From an uncultured Porphyromonadaceae bacterium (lineage in GTDB: Bacteria > Bacteroidota > Bacteroidia > Bacteroidales > Muribaculaceae): a stretch of DNA of 64,000 bases. Below are positions 1-7,662 of this stretch, piece by piece (position 1 is the stretch's first letter; every line of letters starts with the position of its first letter). Where the stretch lies: assembly GCA_947175205.1 (NCBI GenBank), contig CAMWLS010000002.1:34050-98049 (forward strand), read 5' to 3'. The notes below the pieces were generated by a model. That model ran no database searches, was not told the origin of the DNA, and worked only from the letters and a program-made list of their open reading frames with translations. The translations under genes were made by a program, and so were the position numbers.

Positions 1-195
1 AACACTCTCGGTGCCATAAGTACTCCTGATGCCACCACATACTATCTGATGGCCATTCTGGGCGCACGCACAGGCAACCAGCAGATGATAAACAACAACC
101 TGCGCAAAGCCATAAGCCTGGATAGCCGCATGGCTTCAAAGGCAGCAAAGGACCTGGAGTTCAACAACTTCAACATCTCATCTCTGCTCAAATAA
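1..195 (+). CDS. C-terminal end of a TPR-like protein (truncated by window edge)
   Basis: The frame is open from base 1 to a TAA and encodes the last 64 residues of a protein whose start lies outside the window. The alternation of small and large residues (ATTYYLMAILGARTGN, then NNLRKAISLD) looks like tetratricopeptide-type helix pairs, as at the C-terminal end of Bacteroidales OmpA/TPR envelope proteins. Function cannot be fixed from this fragment. It ends about 90 bases before the ogt gene. Confidence 0.6.
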   Translation, partial: NTLGAISTPDATTYYLMAILGARTGNQQMINNNLRKAISLDSRMASKAAKDLEFNNFNISSLLK

Positions 196-286
196 GCATA
201 CCCTGATATAGAACCACACTTGCGGGCGCAGGCGCCTCCGGCCCATCACCGGAAGCCCGCGCCCGCAGTTGCATAAACCATGCCAC

Positions 287-739
287 ATGGAATGTTCAAC
301 CGTACTCACGCCCATAGGCTACCTCAGAGTCTGCAGTGACGGCACAGTGGACTTTGCTGACAGGCCCAGCGGCTCCACCGGGCCTGACACCGCCGCCGGA
401 CGTTTATGGACCCAATACCGCAGCCACCTCACGCTCCCGGCACCTCAGACAGACATTTCCACCTTCAGCGGCCGCGTGCTCCAAGCGCTACACAGCATCC
501 CCCAGGGGCAAACCGTTACATACGCCGCCCTGGCTGCAATGGCAGGCAATCCTAAGGCAGCACGCGCAGCCGCCCGTATAGTGGCCCGCAACCGCATGGC
601 ACTCATATTCCCGTGCCACCGCGTGGTACCCGCCACCGGAGGCTACGGCAACTACCGCTGGGGGCCGGAGAGAAAACAGTGGCTTATAGAATACGAAAAA
701 AAGCAAACACAGATACACACCAATGACCAAAAAAAGTAA
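287..739 (+). CDS. ogt: Methylated-DNA--protein-cysteine methyltransferase (Ogt/MGMT family)
   Basis: This 150-residue protein carries the family's active-site motif PCHRV at residues 109-113, with Cys110 as the expected alkyl acceptor, preceded by the winged-helix segment IPQGQTVTY (71-79). The family repairs O6-alkylguanine by irreversible transfer of the alkyl group to this cysteine. It is slightly shorter than classical Ogt, with a reduced N-terminal domain. A TTG at 269 would add six residues; ATG 287 is preferred. Its 3' end overlaps the next gene by 17 bases, which suggests co-transcription. Confidence 0.9.
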   Translation: MECSTVLTPIGYLRVCSDGTVDFADRPSGSTGPDTAAGRLWTQYRSHLTLPAPQTDISTFSGRVLQALHSIPQGQTVTYAALAAMAGNPKAARAAARIVARNRMALIFPCHRVVPATGGYGNYRWGPERKQWLIEYEKKQTQIHTNDQKK

Positions 740-1283
740 CGTTTACACCCGTACCGGAGACAGCGGTACAACATCGCTGGTGGGCGGCACACGCGTCCCC
801 AAAACCCATCCCCGCCTGGAAGCTTACGGCACCGTGGATGAGCTCAACTCATGGCTGGGACTACTGATTCAGCTGCCTGAAGTACCCGCCCCGCAGAAAG
901 AAGTCATGGCACAGATACAGCATAAACTCTTTGACATAGGCTGCATGCTGGCCACAGAACCGGACAGCGCCTGGCAGCCACAGTCCCTCCCGGAGAGCGC
1001 CCTGACCGCCATGGAAAACGCCATAGACACCATGGACGCACAGCTGCCCGTTCATAACAGATTCATCCTTCCCGGCGGAACCTGCGCATCAGCTTATGCA
1101 AACATTGCCCGCACAGTGGCCCGCCGCACAGAGCGCCGCATACTCACCCTGGCACAAGACGCGCCCGTAGACCCGCTACTTATCAAATACATTAACCGCC
1201 TGAGCGACTATCTTTTCATTCTCTCCCGCGCCATAAACATTTCTTGCGGAGCCAGTGAAATATTCTGGAATAAAAATTGTTAG
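723..1283 (+). CDS. Cob(I)alamin adenosyltransferase, PduO type
   Basis: The 186-residue product begins with the PduO-type ATP-binding motif RTGDSGTTSLVGG (residues 10-22) and ends with the helical signatures VARRTERR and INRLSDYLF. Family members transfer the adenosyl group of ATP to cob(I)alamin, making adenosylcobalamin. In Bacteroidales a main user is methylmalonyl-CoA mutase, whose chaperone MeaB is also encoded in this window (55.4 kb). The gene overlaps ogt by 17 bases. Length and motif spacing are normal for the family. Confidence 0.93.
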   Translation: MTKKSNVYTRTGDSGTTSLVGGTRVPKTHPRLEAYGTVDELNSWLGLLIQLPEVPAPQKEVMAQIQHKLFDIGCMLATEPDSAWQPQSLPESALTAMENAIDTMDAQLPVHNRFILPGGTCASAYANIARTVARRTERRILTLAQDAPVDPLLIKYINRLSDYLFILSRAINISCGASEIFWNKNC

Positions 1284-1307
1284 TCTATAAAGATAGCGCT
1301 ATCTTTG
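1277..1307 (+). promoter_or_regulatory. Bacteroidota-type promoter for the DUF2795 gene
   Basis: A TTG at 1277-1279 is followed after 20 bases by TATCTTTG at 1300-1307, matching the Bacteroidota -33/-7 pattern. It overlaps the end of the adenosyltransferase gene and would start transcription about 40 bases before the ATG at 1353. Confidence 0.75.
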
Positions 1308-1352
1308 CGCCACTAAAAAAATAAATATATTCACTTAAAGAAAAATACCACC

Positions 1353-1574
1353 ATGTACTGGACACTTGAACTGGCCTCAAAGCTTGAAGACGCCCCCTGG
1401 CCCGCAACAAAAGAAGAACTCATTGACTACGCCATGCGCAGCGGAGCGCCCCTGGAAGTGATTGAGAACCTCCAGGAAATAGAAGATGAAGGCGACACCT
1501 ACGAATCAATAGAAGACATCTGGCCCGACTACCCCTCCAAAGACGACTTCCTCTTCAACGAAGACGAATACTAA
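1353..1574 (+). CDS. DUF2795 family small acidic protein
   Basis: A 73-residue acidic protein opening MYWTLELASKLEDAPWPATK and ending in the stretch IWPDYPSKDDFLFNEDEY. This sequence type is a conserved single-domain Bacteroidota protein assigned to DUF2795. The family's role is not established. The gene has its own promoter (-7 at 1300-1307) and is the last backbone gene before the A+T-rich island begins. Confidence 0.88.
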   Translation: MYWTLELASKLEDAPWPATKEELIDYAMRSGAPLEVIENLQEIEDEGDTYESIEDIWPDYPSKDDFLFNEDEY

Positions 1575-1623
1575 CATAAATAGCGATAAAAGCCGCTGAA
1601 AATCATGCTGAAATACAAGATGT

Positions 1624-1688
1624 TGGGGACAACGCAAGTTCTCAACATCTTCTTTTTTGCCCCTAAATCGCTTTGTTTTTGTCCCCAT
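1624..1688. repeat. Left-end inverted/direct repeats of the island (candidate integrase sites)
   Basis: TGGGGACAAC at 1624-1633 faces TTGTCCCCAT at 1679-1688. The second copy recurs in direct orientation at 12598-12607 at the other side of the A+T-rich segment, and TGGGGACAAC has its exact inverse at 12596-12605. These are candidate attachment-core or arm-type sites for the adjacent integrase. The 1679-1688 copy sits between the -33 and -7 boxes of the integrase promoter. True crossover points cannot be fixed from one sequence. Confidence 0.5.
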
Positions 1689-1702
1689 TTTTATTATCTT
1701 TG
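1672..1702 (+). promoter_or_regulatory. Promoter of the integrase gene
   Basis: TTTG at 1672-1675, 19 bases, then TATCTTTG at 1695-1702. The predicted transcript starts near 1708, downstream of the first in-frame ATG at 1657, so it supports translation from ATG 1738. Confidence 0.8.
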
Positions 1703-1737
1703 CACAAAATATTCCTAATATTTGGATAGTAAAACTT

Positions 1738-3048
1738 ATGGGCAGACCAAAAGCAAGCAAACTCACTGGCAAGTTCTATCTCAGGACCGACCGCAACCCA
1801 GATAAGAATGGGAAGTACGCCATCTATATAGATTATAGCATAGGCGCAAAACACGCTCGTACCGATACGGAAGTATGGGTGGAAGAAAAATATTGGGATT
1901 CTACCAAGAAAGAGGTTAACAGCAAGCATCCTCAACACAAACGCCTCAATGGTCTGTTGGAAAAGAAAAGGCGTGATATAGATGAGGCCATTTATGATTA
2001 CTCACAACGTGGCCGACTGACTATTGAGATACTACGATCATTGGTGCAAGGTCGAACCATACAAGGCAAAAGCAAAGAAGATGATTTCTTCACCTATGCT
2101 CAAAAGGTCATAGATGATGAGTATAGATTGGAAAAGATTGGAGTTTCTGTAAGAGACAATGCCCTATGTGGTCTCTCTTTATTCAGAAAGTTTTTGATAT
2201 CTCATATAGGGGAGGATTCATTATATATAGGTGAACTTTCTGTTGACCTTGTAAAAGAATATATAAAATGGAGGCAGGGCAATGGCAATATCAATGCTAC
2301 TATCAACAAGGCAATCACACCAATACTGAAAACAGCAAAGAAGGCGGTAATAGATAACTTATTGCCTATTTCAGTCGCTGGCGGTATTGCTGATTGTTAT
2401 TTACCTGTAAAGCCCAGAGGAGGCGATGACATAGAAGATGCTACCGTACACTATCTGACGCATGAACAGATGGGGAAATTGCTTGACTTATATAATAAGG
2501 TGAAATATCCTCGTACACGCGATTTTCTTGATATGTTCTTGTTGTCGTTCAACACATGGGGATTAAGAATAAGCGATTTGATAACATTGGAATGGAGAAA
2601 TGTTGATTTTGACAAGAGGGAGATAAATAAATTAATTATCAAAAGCAATAGACCACACCGTATAGACCTTAACGATGATGCTATTACCATTCTTAAAAGA
2701 TGGGAAGAAAAAACAGCAGACAAGCGTTTCGTCTTTGGGTTGTTAAATGATGATTTTGACCTAAACGATGCTGACGAGCTGAAAAGGGCAAGACTAAACA
2801 AGAACAGAGCTATATTGACCTCCCTTAAAACCATTGGAGATAAGATTGGACTTGACTTCAATCTAACCATGCACGTTGCTCGCCACACCTTTGCTGTATG
2901 GGCGTTGAACGCAGGGGTTGATGTGCATAAAATAAGCGTGATGATGGCTCATACAAGCGTCTTAACTACAGAAACTATCTATGCCAAGTTCATGCCAAAG
3001 GCGCTTGAGCAGGAAGTGGCAGAAAAATTGAACTTCAAGATGCTTTAA
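1738..3048 (+). CDS. Tyrosine-type site-specific integrase
   Basis: A 436-residue tyrosine recombinase of the kind found on Bacteroidales mobile elements: an N-terminal arm-binding region (FYLRTDRNPDKNGKYAIY), a SAM-like core-binding domain, then the catalytic domain. The catalytic set is visible: Arg277 in GLRISDL, His379-x-x-Arg382 in HVARHTF, His405 in MMAHTS and nucleophile Tyr415 in TIYAKF. It should integrate and excise the A+T-rich island that starts here. Start 1738 is chosen because the promoter lies downstream of ATG 1657. No tRNA target is visible. Confidence 0.93.
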   Translation: MGRPKASKLTGKFYLRTDRNPDKNGKYAIYIDYSIGAKHARTDTEVWVEEKYWDSTKKEVNSKHPQHKRLNGLLEKKRRDIDEAIYDYSQRGRLTIEILRSLVQGRTIQGKSKEDDFFTYAQKVIDDEYRLEKIGVSVRDNALCGLSLFRKFLISHIGEDSLYIGELSVDLVKEYIKWRQGNGNINATINKAITPILKTAKKAVIDNLLPISVAGGIADCYLPVKPRGGDDIEDATVHYLTHEQMGKLLDLYNKVKYPRTRDFLDMFLLSFNTWGLRISDLITLEWRNVDFDKREINKLIIKSNRPHRIDLNDDAITILKRWEEKTADKRFVFGLLNDDFDLNDADELKRARLNKNRAILTSLKTIGDKIGLDFNLTMHVARHTFAVWALNAGVDVHKISVMMAHTSVLTTETIYAKFMPKALEQEVAEKLNFKML

Positions 3049-3118
3049 GAGGGATATATTGCAGATACTGTAAAATAAATAATATACGCAATAAGTTTAA
3101 CATATTTAACACTCATAA

Positions 3119-3150
3119 TTTGTTAGTGTTAATTTTTTGTCGTACCTTTG
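3119..3150 (+). promoter_or_regulatory. Promoter of the excisionase-like gene
   Basis: TTTG at 3119-3122, 20 bases, then TACCTTTG at 3143-3150. It gives a leader of about 140 bases before the preferred start codon. Confidence 0.75.
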
Positions 3151-3153
3151 TAT

Positions 3154-3253
3154 TGAAGTTAAGCATCTAACTTCCCTCATGTTGAGGTCTGAGGCAGGAT
3201 AGTTTATTGCCGAAGGGGATGTCCAACCTTTACCATTTTAAGGTGGCATCTAT
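3154..3253 (+). promoter_or_regulatory. Untranslated leader with a 7-bp hairpin
   Basis: The leader opens with a perfect hairpin, GAAGTTA / TAACTTC with a six-base loop (3154-3173). The rest contains short complementary runs such as GGCA with TGCC but no open reading frame of note. Position right after a promoter suggests post-transcriptional control of the HTH gene, which is inference. Confidence 0.4.
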
Positions 3254-3292
3254 ATGAAACGATGCGGTGCCCACATGGAGGAGGGTTCAAAA

Positions 3293-3625
3293 ATGGAAAC
3301 AAATCTTAATAATCATGGCTCTGCCACTGTTGTAGGTTCAAACCTAATCATTATCAGCAGGGATATTATTGACAATATCCTTTTGCAATTAAAGGAGCTA
3401 AACGAGAGAGTCGCTGCAATGCTCCCAACAACACCCAATCCCCAAATCTTTACCAACAAATCAATCAAGGAGCTTTTAGGCATCCATGATAAACTATTGA
3501 AGAAATATCGTGATGACGGGCTATTACCATATCGTCAGATTGGAGATAAGTATTGGTACACCCGTGAAGATATTGAAGTGCTACTATCTAACTCTTACAA
3601 TGAGGCGTATGCCTACGCAAGCTAA
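3293..3625 (+). CDS. Excisionase-like helix-turn-helix protein
   Basis: The 110-residue product has a C-terminal MerR/HTH_17-type winged helix (FTNKSIKELLGIHDKLLKKY followed by GLLPYRQIGDKYWYTREDI), the fold used by recombination directionality factors and element regulators. The N-terminal part contains a short amphipathic helix rich in Leu and Glu. Start 3293 is chosen because AGGAGG at 3279-3284 stands 8 bases before it, an unusually clear ribosome site for this phylum; ATG 3254 would add 13 residues. Its place after the integrase fits a role in excision control. Confidence 0.78.
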   Translation: METNLNNHGSATVVGSNLIIISRDIIDNILLQLKELNERVAAMLPTTPNPQIFTNKSIKELLGIHDKLLKKYRDDGLLPYRQIGDKYWYTREDIEVLLSNSYNEAYAYAS

Positions 3626-3736
3626 TACTATTTTACAATAGCATATTAGCATTATAATTTCAAAACATTTGTAATTTTAATATTTCACATTGTGGCATTT
3701 GCTACGATACAGTGATGCCATGCTAAAATTGATATT

Positions 3737-4420
3737 ATGATAGTGGATTCTATGAATGATTCAGAACTTGTTAGTGAAGTTCTAAAAGATTGGTACGATA
3801 ACGCATTGCCCTATTATGTAAGGAAATTAAGTGCAATGGCCTCTAAATATAGGAGGGTAGTTATGACACAAGACCGTAACAAATCAATATTCTTTAAACA
3901 AATTGAATATAATTCCCCACGCAATAACCGCTTTGTTATTGTCCCCTATTCAATAAATCGTTCCGATTTCAAGAAAAGAGGAAGTGCATTTATTAGTTAT
4001 TCGACAGCCTTTTACAGAGGTCGCAATATTCTTCTGCAGATAGCCCACAATGTCAACAATCCATTAGAATATCATATCACCATCTTTTGTCAACATTGCA
4101 TTAAAAGGTATTGTGAGAGATTCCTAAAATACCAAAAGGCGATAGATGATACTTTTTATATAGAATTGCTTAAAAGAAACTCAGTGCTATTTTCATCTGA
4201 GATATCAACTCCTAAAGGTGAGAAAGCATTGTACGCAGTATCTGACGATGGCATTTTTATTGGTGAGAAAATCAATTCACAGAGTATCCTAATAAAAACA
4301 TATATCTCAAGGGCAGAGTATTTTGAAAATCAAGCACAATATGTTTCTGATGTATTGAGAAGGATAATAGATTACAAAAGAAGTAATTTCGTTCTTGACT
4401 GTACTGGTTTAGCAAGCTAA
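3737..4420 (+). CDS. Unknown island protein with Cys-rich motif
   Basis: A 227-residue soluble protein that I do not recognise. It has no signal peptide or membrane segment. A mid-protein segment FCQHCIKRYCERFL has the spacing C-x2-C-x5-C plus a His and might bind metal. The N-terminal 50 residues are helical and Lys/Arg rich. It lies in the replication/recombination part of the island, between the excisionase-like gene and the NUMOD3-like gene, in the same direction. An alternative start is ATG 3752. Confidence 0.6.
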   Translation: MIVDSMNDSELVSEVLKDWYDNALPYYVRKLSAMASKYRRVVMTQDRNKSIFFKQIEYNSPRNNRFVIVPYSINRSDFKKRGSAFISYSTAFYRGRNILLQIAHNVNNPLEYHITIFCQHCIKRYCERFLKYQKAIDDTFYIELLKRNSVLFSSEISTPKGEKALYAVSDDGIFIGEKINSQSILIKTYISRAEYFENQAQYVSDVLRRIIDYKRSNFVLDCTGLAS

Positions 4421-4670
4421 GCTTTATCATTGATGCAGCGAAATGCTTTCAGTATTATATTTCAGTGCAATATATAACATAATCATCACACCTCAACCCC
4501 CTTAGGTCAACGTAACCCATCACTCAGAATCTACCATATCTATTTGTAGTAGGGCGCAGGTCGAAGTGGCAAGGGTTTTAAAATTATTTTTTTCAAAATT
4601 ACCAAGAAACCTACTCTATTTAGTATATTTTCCAAACTATAAGATATTTATAAATAAACAGATTGATAAT

Positions 4671-4850
4671 ATGAATAACAACAAGAGACAATATCGTCAA
4701 CTTGACGATACAACAAAACAAAAGATTAGTCAAGCATTAAAAAACAGAAGCAAAAGCATGACTCACAAAGAAAACATAAGCAATGGAATGAAGGAGTATT
4801 GGAAAGGTATTCCTAACAAGCCCACAGAAGGAGACAATCAGAATGTTTAA
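4671..4850 (+). CDS. Small NUMOD3-like DNA-binding protein
   Basis: A 59-residue basic protein. The segment TTKQKISQALKNRSKSMTHK followed by ENISNGMKEYWKG resembles NUMOD3 motifs, the short DNA-binding repeats attached to homing endonucleases, here without any nuclease domain. The frame is open upstream to 4566 but that part is low-complexity hydrophobic, so ATG 4671 is preferred. It ends 14 bases before the primase-like gene, so both are probably one transcript. A regulatory or replication-accessory role is inference. Confidence 0.62.
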   Translation: MNNNKRQYRQLDDTTKQKISQALKNRSKSMTHKENISNGMKEYWKGIPNKPTEGDNQNV

Positions 4851-4864
4851 CTAAATTATTGACT

Positions 4865-6271
4865 ATGGAGAAAGTATATAATATAAGCGTTTCGTTGAAC
4901 AAGTATAGTGATAAGAACTGCATTAAGTGGCAAAAAATGCAATATGCCAAGCGTCATCTTACTATTGATGAATTAATTGAATTAATCAAAGAGGGATATT
5001 GTTTTTGTCATTGCTTTACAACTCAATCTGACATTTTTGGATTGAGAGATAAGACCGATTGCAATTTCAAGGAGGCAAATATGGTGTTTATTGATATTGA
5101 CGATAGCGTTATATCAATGAACGATTTTATAACTAAATTATCATACAAACCAACACTTGCCTATACCACTCCAAATAACCATACTGAAAAGTCAAATTAT
5201 CAGTACCGATTCCGTTTGTGTTATATATTCGATTCTCCAATCACTCGCATTGACATATACAAGAGATTGTATCAAGGCATTATATCAGCCACTTCAAAAG
5301 ATATAGAGGGATTTATTTGCAAAGATAACTGTGGTCGTAGTCCATCCCAACAGTTCAGTGGCAATGGCAATGGGAACTGCGAAACTTTTATTTCAAGAAA
5401 AATCTATAACCTCAACGATTTTGAACTTCTATGCAAAGCCTCAGTCAACCAAGTTAACGAAGCTCAACCATGCAGTGATGCAGTTATCCCTAACAGTCAG
5501 TTCTTGATTGATTTTAAGGCTATGAAATCTTATGACTTTATTATGAAGTATCGCCATACCTACACTTTCTTTGAAAGCACACCATTGGAGTATCACGCTG
5601 GTTATGCCATATTACCCCCAAACTATACTATGATAAGGAGGGTATGGTACTGGGATAATTTCATTAAGAAAGACGGTACCGTAAAGTATTTTGGCAAGCA
5701 TAAGAAACTGAGGGATGGCGATAAGCGCAAGAAGAAACTGTATGCTTCAGCCCTCATCAGAAAACAGATATTCCCTACTATCACATTTGAGCATCTTCTG
5801 TTTAATCTTGTGTCAGATCGAGAATATTACTACGACAACACAGATAATGAACTAAATAATAAAAGGCTCATTGATATGTGCAAGCGTGTAATTGCGACCC
5901 CAATAGAAGATATAGATTTACCCCTATACCGACCCAAAGAGTTTGAGGTGGACAAGGCTTATTGCATAGAGCATGGAATCACCCCAAATCAAATGAAAAA
6001 TATTGTAAGGCGCAAACTTAAAGATATGGAGATTGGAAGTGTATATGATTGTTCAAAATCATTAGCCGAAAATCTCACCATGTTGAAAAGTATGGGGATA
6101 AAGGTGGGTAAAAGCAGGCTTTATGAGTGGTGTAGAGAGAATGGAATTAACACCTCCCCCAAAAATGATTATACTACCGATGATGGAAATGAACTTAAAA
6201 TATGTTTGGCATCCTCACATAGCGTAAAGCTTTATTGCAAGCACAAAATCTACTCTTTTTCAGCAGCTTGA
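4865..6271 (+). CDS. Putative archaeo-eukaryotic-type primase/replication protein
   Basis: A 468-residue protein. Residues 74-80 read VFIDIDD, placing Asp77 and Asp79 as the hhhDhD catalytic pair of the archaeo-eukaryotic primase (PrimPol) fold, followed by the strand pair YRFRLCYIFDSPIT and a Gly/Asn-rich turn (GNGNGN). The C-terminal 120 residues look like a helical DNA-binding region (GKSRLYEWCRENGI). Such proteins prime replication of plasmids, phages and satellites. Assignment is by motif only. ATG 4865 is chosen over TTG 4859. Its end overlaps the convergent gene by 22 bases. Confidence 0.55.
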   Translation: MEKVYNISVSLNKYSDKNCIKWQKMQYAKRHLTIDELIELIKEGYCFCHCFTTQSDIFGLRDKTDCNFKEANMVFIDIDDSVISMNDFITKLSYKPTLAYTTPNNHTEKSNYQYRFRLCYIFDSPITRIDIYKRLYQGIISATSKDIEGFICKDNCGRSPSQQFSGNGNGNCETFISRKIYNLNDFELLCKASVNQVNEAQPCSDAVIPNSQFLIDFKAMKSYDFIMKYRHTYTFFESTPLEYHAGYAILPPNYTMIRRVWYWDNFIKKDGTVKYFGKHKKLRDGDKRKKKLYASALIRKQIFPTITFEHLLFNLVSDREYYYDNTDNELNNKRLIDMCKRVIATPIEDIDLPLYRPKEFEVDKAYCIEHGITPNQMKNIVRRKLKDMEIGSVYDCSKSLAENLTMLKSMGIKVGKSRLYEWCRENGINTSPKNDYTTDDGNELKICLASSHSVKLYCKHKIYSFSAA

Positions 6272-6513
6272 CCATCTAATTTCTTTCTACCTCTCCCTCC
6301 AGATTTTTGAAGAAGGACACCTTTTCTAATAATACATTTTGAATTGGAATATGGCTTATCAATAGATAGGCCATAATTTCTTAATGCGCCATAGCTTATG
6401 CCTAAATCTTGAGGGGTGTAATACTCATACAGATTTGCTATTGAACCATAGTAATGATGTTCTCCATTACTTAATTCAAGATGAATAACAGTACGTTCCT
6501 TTTCAGTTGCCAT
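6250..6513 (-). CDS. Small unknown island protein with basic tail
   Basis: An 87-residue protein read leftward, converging on the primase-like gene and overlapping it by 22 bases. It contains a conserved-looking core (LGISYGALRNYGLSIDKPYS, then SKCIIRKG) and ends in a Gly/Arg/Lys patch (GGRGRKK) that could touch DNA. A -7 box TACCTTTG lies on the minus strand at 6533-6540. I do not recognise a named function. It is the only leftward gene of the island, so it may be a regulator of the rightward genes. Confidence 0.65.
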   Translation of the reverse strand: MATEKERTVIHLELSNGEHHYYGSIANLYEYYTPQDLGISYGALRNYGLSIDKPYSNSKCIIRKGVLLQKSGGRGRKKLDGQAAEKE

Positions 6514-6532
6514 AATTAATTCAATTAAAACA

Positions 6533-6540
6533 CAAAGGTA
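6533..6540 (-). promoter_or_regulatory. -7 box for the leftward small gene
   Basis: Minus-strand TACCTTTG about 20 bases before the ATG at 6513. No good -33 box is visible at the usual distance. Confidence 0.55.
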
Positions 6541-6575
6541 CGCACAAAATTACAGATATAAAATATATGTCATCG

Positions 6576-6632
6576 TTTTAAGATTCTTTAGCTTGATAAA
6601 GTTGCAGATATTTAATTAATGTAATAACTTTG
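6576..6632 (+). promoter_or_regulatory. Promoter with 18-base upstream box, copy 1
   Basis: The box TTTTAAGATTCTTTAGCT (6576-6593) is followed 8 bases later by TTG (6602-6604), 20 bases, and TAACTTTG (6625-6632). The same arrangement recurs before the next gene, so the box probably binds a shared regulator or strengthens the promoter. Confidence 0.75.
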
Positions 6633-6672
6633 TGGTGTGATACAGAAACAATAACTCAAACATTCCAACAAT

Positions 6673-7014
6673 ATGAAAGCTCTTACACTCAGCACCAACA
6701 GCATCGTGAACAACATCGCAAAGGTTCTCACGAAATCAGAAGGCATTGACACACCAACAGCAATCAGCAAAGGTCTTATATTGGAAACTCTTAAAAAGCG
6801 CATGATACGTGGAGAGGTAGTAAGATTCTGTTATCAGAAACTCAATGGTGAAATCAGAACAGCAGTCGGAACTTTACAAGCACAAGCAGTACAAGCAAAT
6901 ATAGTGGGCACTGGCATACCCAAAAGGTTTTATGGTATGTTTGCCTACATTGACCTTGAAAAAATGGCGTGGAGAGGTTTTAAAGAAGAACGAATCATTG
7001 GCATCGTGGATTGA
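6673..7014 (+). CDS. WYL_2/DUF2693 SH3-like barrel protein
   Basis: A 113-residue protein whose second half fits the Sm/SH3-like barrel family DUF2693: VVRFCYQKLNGEIRTAVGTL, then YFDxE-type ending here seen as YIDLEKMAWRGFKEER. Members are common on Bacteroidales mobile elements; their biochemical role is not established, though the fold suggests nucleic-acid binding. It has its own promoter and is followed by a strong terminator hairpin, so it is a single-gene transcript. Confidence 0.82.
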   Translation: MKALTLSTNSIVNNIAKVLTKSEGIDTPTAISKGLILETLKKRMIRGEVVRFCYQKLNGEIRTAVGTLQAQAVQANIVGTGIPKRFYGMFAYIDLEKMAWRGFKEERIIGIVD

Positions 7015-7032
7015 TAACAATGACAAGGACTG

Positions 7033-7061
7033 AAAGGAGGTTGAAACAGTCAGCCTCCTTT
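7033..7061 (+). terminator. Rho-independent terminator after the DUF2693 gene
   Basis: AAAGGAGGTTGA pairs with TCAGCCTCCTTT (one G-T pair) around a five-base loop, and the 3' side runs into T-rich sequence. It starts about 20 bases after the stop codon. Confidence 0.85.
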
Positions 7062-7094
7062 TGTATTATTACACAAACTAAATATTTGCCATGT

Positions 7095-7151
7095 TTTTAA
7101 GATTCTTTAGCTATCTGAAGTTGCTGGTATTGAATATATGTCATATCTTTG
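7095..7151 (+). promoter_or_regulatory. Promoter with 18-base upstream box, copy 2
   Basis: The identical 18-base box (7095-7112) is followed 8 bases later by TTG (7121-7123), 20 bases, and TATCTTTG (7144-7151). The spacing matches copy 1 at 6576 exactly. Confidence 0.75.
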
Positions 7152-7175
7152 CAGTGTAATTAAAACCTCAACGAT

Positions 7176-7499
7176 ATGACAACAACAAACGACATAATCA
7201 GCAAAGCACTCTCAATCCTCAAAGGCCACGACTTTTATTGGATGATGGACGATTACGCATATACCAATGGAACAATGGCAAGTGCAAAGGCAAATATGAA
7301 GTTCTTTGTTGAAACTATCAAGCTACTACCTTCAAATCTCTACGACTTGTTGAAAAATCTTTGGATGGCAGAATATAACTATTGTGGGTGCTTCCGTCCA
7401 GGGTGGACTTCAGATAAAGCACCTATATACAAGGAGGAAAAAGAAAAGCTCTGTGCAGAGATTGAGGCTATAATCACCCCTCAACTCATGGCCGCTTAA
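7176..7499 (+). CDS. Unknown 107-residue island protein
   Basis: A small, mostly helical, acidic protein. The Trp/Tyr-rich segments FYWMMDDYAYTNGTM and WMAEYNYCGCFRPGW are striking but not tied to a family I know. It has no signal peptide or membrane helix. Its promoter matches that of the DUF2693 gene box for box, which suggests the two are expressed under the same conditions. Confidence 0.62.
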   Translation: MTTTNDIISKALSILKGHDFYWMMDDYAYTNGTMASAKANMKFFVETIKLLPSNLYDLLKNLWMAEYNYCGCFRPGWTSDKAPIYKEEKEKLCAEIEAIITPQLMAA

Positions 7500-7662
7500 T
7501 CATTTTCCATTTCAGATTAATATAGCATCTCTCTTCTTCTTTACATTATTCTCAAATGGAATCAATGTTCACTTTTTCATAAATTTGAATATAATCTCAA
7601 AATCAACCTCTTATCAAAATCAAAACAACAACATCATTCACTAACATTAAAAATTCACGAAA

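Noticed and set aside
1575..1737. A tRNA gene as integration target
   Set aside because: No cloverleaf or conserved T-loop sequence is seen at either edge of the island.
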